A stretch of DNA of 64,000 nucleotides. It comes from Diadophis punctatus similis (Eukaryota > Chordata > Lepidosauria > Squamata > Dipsadidae). Below are positions 35,590-64,000 of the stretch, one piece after another. Where the stretch lies: NCBI GenBank assembly GCA_023053685.1, contig JALIGW010000004.1, forward strand, positions 83,474,664 to 83,538,663. The letters run 5' to 3'. The position numbers and the translations under genes are program-made. Numbering within the stretch: the first letter of the stretch is position 1; the number at the start of each line of letters is the position of its first letter. Under the pieces are notes generated by a model. It was not told the origin of the DNA. It worked only from the letters and a program-made list of their open reading frames with translations, and did no database searches.

Positions 35590-36170
35590 CACATACAGCT
35601 AATGCTGGTGGTCGTCTCCTCCTCTTGTCTTCTCCTTCTCCATTTCTTTCTTTGGTTTATCTTCTCTTACTCTTTCTCCTGTTTATCTTCTCCCTCTCCT
35701 TCTTTTCTTTCTCCAGTTTATCTACTCCTTCTCTTTCTCTTCCTCCTGTTTCTCTTTTTTTCCCTGTTTCTCTTCTCTTTCTCTTTTCCTCCTGTTTCCC
35801 CTTCTCCTGTCTTTTTTTCCGTTCTCCAGTTTACCTATTCCTTCTCTTTCTCCCGTTTCTTTTCTCCTTCTTTCCTGTTTCTCTTCTCCTTCTCCCCTTC
35901 TCCTATTTATCTTTCTCGTCCTGTTTAACTTCTTTTCTTTCTCCCGCTTACCCACTCCTTCCCTTTCTCCTTCTGTTTAATTTCTCCTCCCCCTGTATAT
36001 CTTCTCCTTCTATTTATCTTTCTCCTTCTCCCGTTTAACTTCTTTTCTTTCTCCAGCTTACTCACTCCTTCCCTTTCTACTTCTGTTTAATTTCTCCTCT
36101 TCCCCCCTCCCTTAAATCTTCTCCTTCTCCTCTTTGTCTTTCTCCTCCTCCTCCAGCTCAATCTCTTCCT
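35590..36170 (+). repeat. Long pyrimidine-rich tract upstream of TM7SF3
   Basis: About 580 bases are almost entirely C and T on the plus strand, built from degenerate CTTCTCCTTTCTC-type words. Open frames read through it (Ser/Phe/Leu-rich) are composition artefacts. It ends about 400 bases before the TM7SF3 start codon. Confidence 0.75.
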
Positions 36171-36572
36171 TCTCCCCACCTCGCAGGCGACGGCTCGCAG
36201 ACACCCAGCCCTCCGGGGCTCCACGGAGGAAGACCCTCCATCCTCCCACGTCAACCTCCAAAAACCCCCTTCTTCCATCCTCCTCGAAATCTGCAAGGGA
36301 GCTGCAGAAACCAGCCGGGCAGAGCGCAGGGCTGGCCGAGAGGAGGGCTCAGCTGCGCCCCGTCCGTCCCCCGGGCGCAAAGCCCGGAAAAGCAGCAGCA
36401 GCCGAAGCAGCGGCCACGGGCGTGGGCGTCCCCGGGCGCGCTTGGCAAGGCTTCCGGGGCGCCTGGCTGGGCTAGCGGAGCCGTCCCGGGATCTGCAGGC
36501 GCGGGGAGGGCTGCGGGTGGCCCTCCCTGCCTCTTTTCTCCCGGGGAGAGGCGGCTGGGGCTTTTGGGCATC

Positions 36573-61335
<24,763 letters not shown>

Positions 61336-63990
61336 ACTGATTTCACGGATGGGAAGACTTGAGAAACGTGGATGGACACCTTGTGGGATGGGGCCCGGAA
61401 GCCAAGGACTTTCTCAGTGGTCTTTTCCACCTCCATCAAAGTGGAGAAGAATCCACGGTTGTCCAAGACAAATCTAGTTGTATTTTGTTTTCAAGTGCTG
61501 TGGCAGCCAGGAACTTTTTGTCTGTCATTTTAATCTTTGATAGAAAAAAAAAACGTGTAAAGTTATTGGGGACAGGAAGGGTAGAATAGAAAGGTAGATG
61601 AATAAGCCGAGTGTGTAACTTTAAAACTTCAGAGCCCTGAGACAGAAAATGATAATTTCAGATTCACAGGCTTGTCAGTCCCAAAAGGCAACCCCTTTAA
61701 GGGGAAATTTAGTTTCTGAACAGGGTTGTGCAGTGTTGGGGAAGGAAAAAATATATTAATTGTGGCCTTTGTACTCTTAGGCACTAACTTGGATGATCAG
61801 TGCTAGTAAATAACAGGCTTCAATTGTCAAGCAGCACTAAAAATGGAATTTTCCTTGGATTGTGTTTACTAGTTGTGTGTGACAAAACATTTTGACTTTG
61901 AGATAGGGAAGAAGGGGTGGGTTTTCTCAAAGCCTGTAGCAAAACTCTCCTTAAAAAAAAAAGGATAGAAAAGTGAATGATCTCTAGAATCGAGTGCTTT
62001 TTTTTTTTTTAAAAAAAGAAAGAATAACCATGTAATATATCTAAGGCGTTTTAACAGTAGTCCATTTTCAGATTGGGCTGCTGTTTGTTAAGAATTAATT
62101 GGCTCTAAAATATTTTTCTCTCATTATTTTTATAAGATAAAAAAACTAGTACGTTGAAGCATCTTTTGATACTTCGGTTGAAAAAAATGTAAAAAAAAAA
62201 AGCCCATGAAGTCAATTTATTTCTTACAGTAAGCAGAAGGCATTAGGCAACCTGCTGTACAAGGGGCAAGATAGTCTTAAATCATGATTTAATGCTGTTT
62301 CTCTTATCTCCTGTGGTTTATATTCAGGGAAACCAGGTCCTTTTCAAATTGAGCATACCTATGTAAGGTTAGTGGTGTAGATCCAAATCCCAAATTATTT
62401 TACCCTGATTATTCTGAACAGCTATTCAGAGATCATTCCTGCAATTTTGGAGAACAAACAAGTGACCCAGGGCAAGAGAACGGCTCAGTTTTTATTTATT
62501 ATGGAGAAAAAAAACATGTAAATGTTATATTTTGCTCAGTTGTGGAAATGTATTGAGAAATCCCCCCTTTTAATTGGGATTTTATGATGTTTCTAAACTG
62601 TGGAACTAAGTTCCCGAATCTTCTGAAGGTCTGGAACTTAAATTTTCCTGAGATAAAATTTTCCTTTTTCCCAGTTGTGAAAGCTATTCCTATAAATTGA
62701 ATAGGCTTACAGACTTAATGGTAGCCTTAAAATGTTTTTCCCCCTAGTGCAGATGGGCAGTGTTTACGAGATGAGGAAACTTATTTTTTCATCTCCCTTT
62801 TCTGTTTTAAAACTATTTATTGTGTTGATCGTTAAGCCAGTGTTTCTCAACCGTGGCAGTATGAAAATGTGTGGACTTCAACTCCCAGAATTCCCTAGCC
62901 AGCGTTGCTGGCTATGGAATTCTGGGAGTTGAAGTCCACACATCTTCAAACTGCCACGGTTGAGAAACACTAATTTAAGCTGTTGAAACTCCATGTAATT
63001 GGGAACAGAGATTGGAAAACAGTGTCTAAAATGGGTCGAATAGCACAAATTGCAGTGATTTTTCCATCCAGCCAAGAGATTTATTTTTCAAGTGAGAAAA
63101 CAAGTGCCTAGCCAAACCAGCCAGGCCTGTTATATCTTCCATTCAAGGGATATGTGATACGCCTTCTATTTTTTCTTGGTGCAGAAAAGCCGCCGTTTAT
63201 TGCTTTGCTAACTCACCCTTTGTGTCCACATAGGTGACAGATAAGAGGCTGCAGAACAGTGCGTGCTGTATTGTACGTGTCAAGATAGTCCTGAAATTTT
63301 TTTTCAGACCGGTTATCTATGTTGTGTCTTTCTGCCGCCTTATGGTCTGAAACAGTTCAGCGGATGGCAGTGATGGTTGGCAGTTTTTGAAGATCTAAAG
63401 CCATTCTTGTATTTGACCTTCAAAAAGTGTAAACCTCAAATCATTTTAAATGCAAGCAGTAGATTGGATAAAGGGGCATGTCCATAATTGGTAGCAGCTA
63501 TTCATAGGTCAGCTGTATTTTAAGGTTGAAAAGTGAAGATAATCAACAGTTTCATAAGCAGGCTACTTTTTAGTGCTGAGATGAATTGCCATGTTTGATG
63601 GCATGGTACTCAGGAATCAAACAATTAGCTATTTTATAATTGACAATACAAGAAACAAAACAAGTCACCCAATTCCTTTTTATAATAAACGCTAAGTTTA
63701 AAATGGAAGTGAGAGCTGAGTGATTTTTCTTCTACAGTGCTATCCCTCTTTCCTTTTATCTAAAGAGACTTAATGTTGGCCAGTCCAGAAGAAGAGCAAA
63801 GTGTTCAAAGCCACCTTGATATTCCAAAGGAACCACAGAAATAAAGTGGCTATTTGACTCATTTGGGTTTTATTTAGGAAAAACCTCCATGGTAGGACAA
63901 ATGTATAAAAGGCTCCAACTGGCATCGGGTCTCTTAACACACCTACAATGGCCACAGCGGTGTGTGCTGCTTTTTCTACTTTGTGCACTA
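61336..63990 (+). other. TM7SF3 3' UTR and downstream flank
   Basis: Mostly unique AT-rich sequence apart from a foldback MITE at 62838-62972. AATAAA occurs on the plus strand at 63684 and 63840. TTTATT, i.e. AATAAA on the minus strand, occurs near 62490 and 63865; this would suit the 3' end of a convergent neighbour (FGFR1OP2 in human), but no exon of one is visible. Confidence 0.35.
62838..62972. repeat. Near-perfect foldback MITE downstream of TM7SF3
   Basis: CAGTGTTTCTCAACCGTGGC and TGGACTTCAACTCCCAGAAT are mirrored by ATTCTGGGAGTTGAAGTCCA and GCCACGGTTGAGAAACACT. TTAAGC follows and precedes the element, suggesting a target duplication. Confidence 0.85.
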
Positions 63991-64000
63991 AGCAGGGCTG

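Noticed and set aside
63770..63988. 72-codon minus frame as an exon of the convergent neighbour
   Set aside because: No splice sites, homology or codon signal was seen; the neighbour is expected only from human synteny.

Overview
The window is vertebrate nuclear DNA from a squamate reptile, most likely a snake. Pointers are the tRNA-derived SINEs with the Sauria-type body and CAAT-rich or TAAA-type tails, many 5'-truncated CR1 LINE ends, L1-like LINE ends, very dense microsatellites, and long GATA/GACA (Bkm-type) arrays. The species assignment is inference; the repeat content is read directly.

Three spliced genes are supported. (1) On the plus strand, 18.9-23.4 kb, a four-exon PLAAT/HRASLS-type LRAT-domain gene (188 codons, complete His/His/Cys catalytic set). 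(2) On the minus strand, 34.12-26.90 kb, MED21, subunit 21 of Mediator (4 exons, 143 aa). (3) On the plus strand, 36.57-61.34 kb, TM7SF3, a signal-peptide, seven-transmembrane protein (12 exons, 567 aa). MED21 and TM7SF3 are head to head, about 2.45 kb apart between start codons, as I recall for their human orthologues on 12p. All splice phases close with GT/AG sites.

Layout: 1-18.8 kb is intergenic repeat DNA (microsatellites, CR1, an L1 end, SINE-interrupted LINE, MITEs). 18.9-23.4 kb is the PLAAT-like gene with two MITEs in intron 2. 23.4-26.2 kb holds a hAT MITE and an old LINE end. 26.2-34.1 kb is MED21; its last intron contains a 2.06-kb palindromic DNA transposon with about 500-bp arms. 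34.1-36.6 kb is the divergent promoter region. 36.6-61.3 kb is TM7SF3, whose introns hold most of the mobile DNA. 61.3-64 kb is its 3' flank.

The most unusual signal is a dispersed family of about 50-bp motifs (at least 17 copies at 4.7, 32.8-33.1, 37.2-38.1, 45.4-46.2 and 57.4-58.4 kb). Their CTGATGA / stem II / GAAAC-GTC layout with flanking stem I matches a type I hammerhead ribozyme with an almost absent stem III. In TM7SF3 intron 9 two such motifs flank, in inverted orientation, an open frame resembling the C-terminal end of a Penelope-like element, a retroelement class known to carry hammerheads. The complementary strand of the same motif reads as a strong 3' splice site and is repeated about eleven times in TM7SF3 intron 1.
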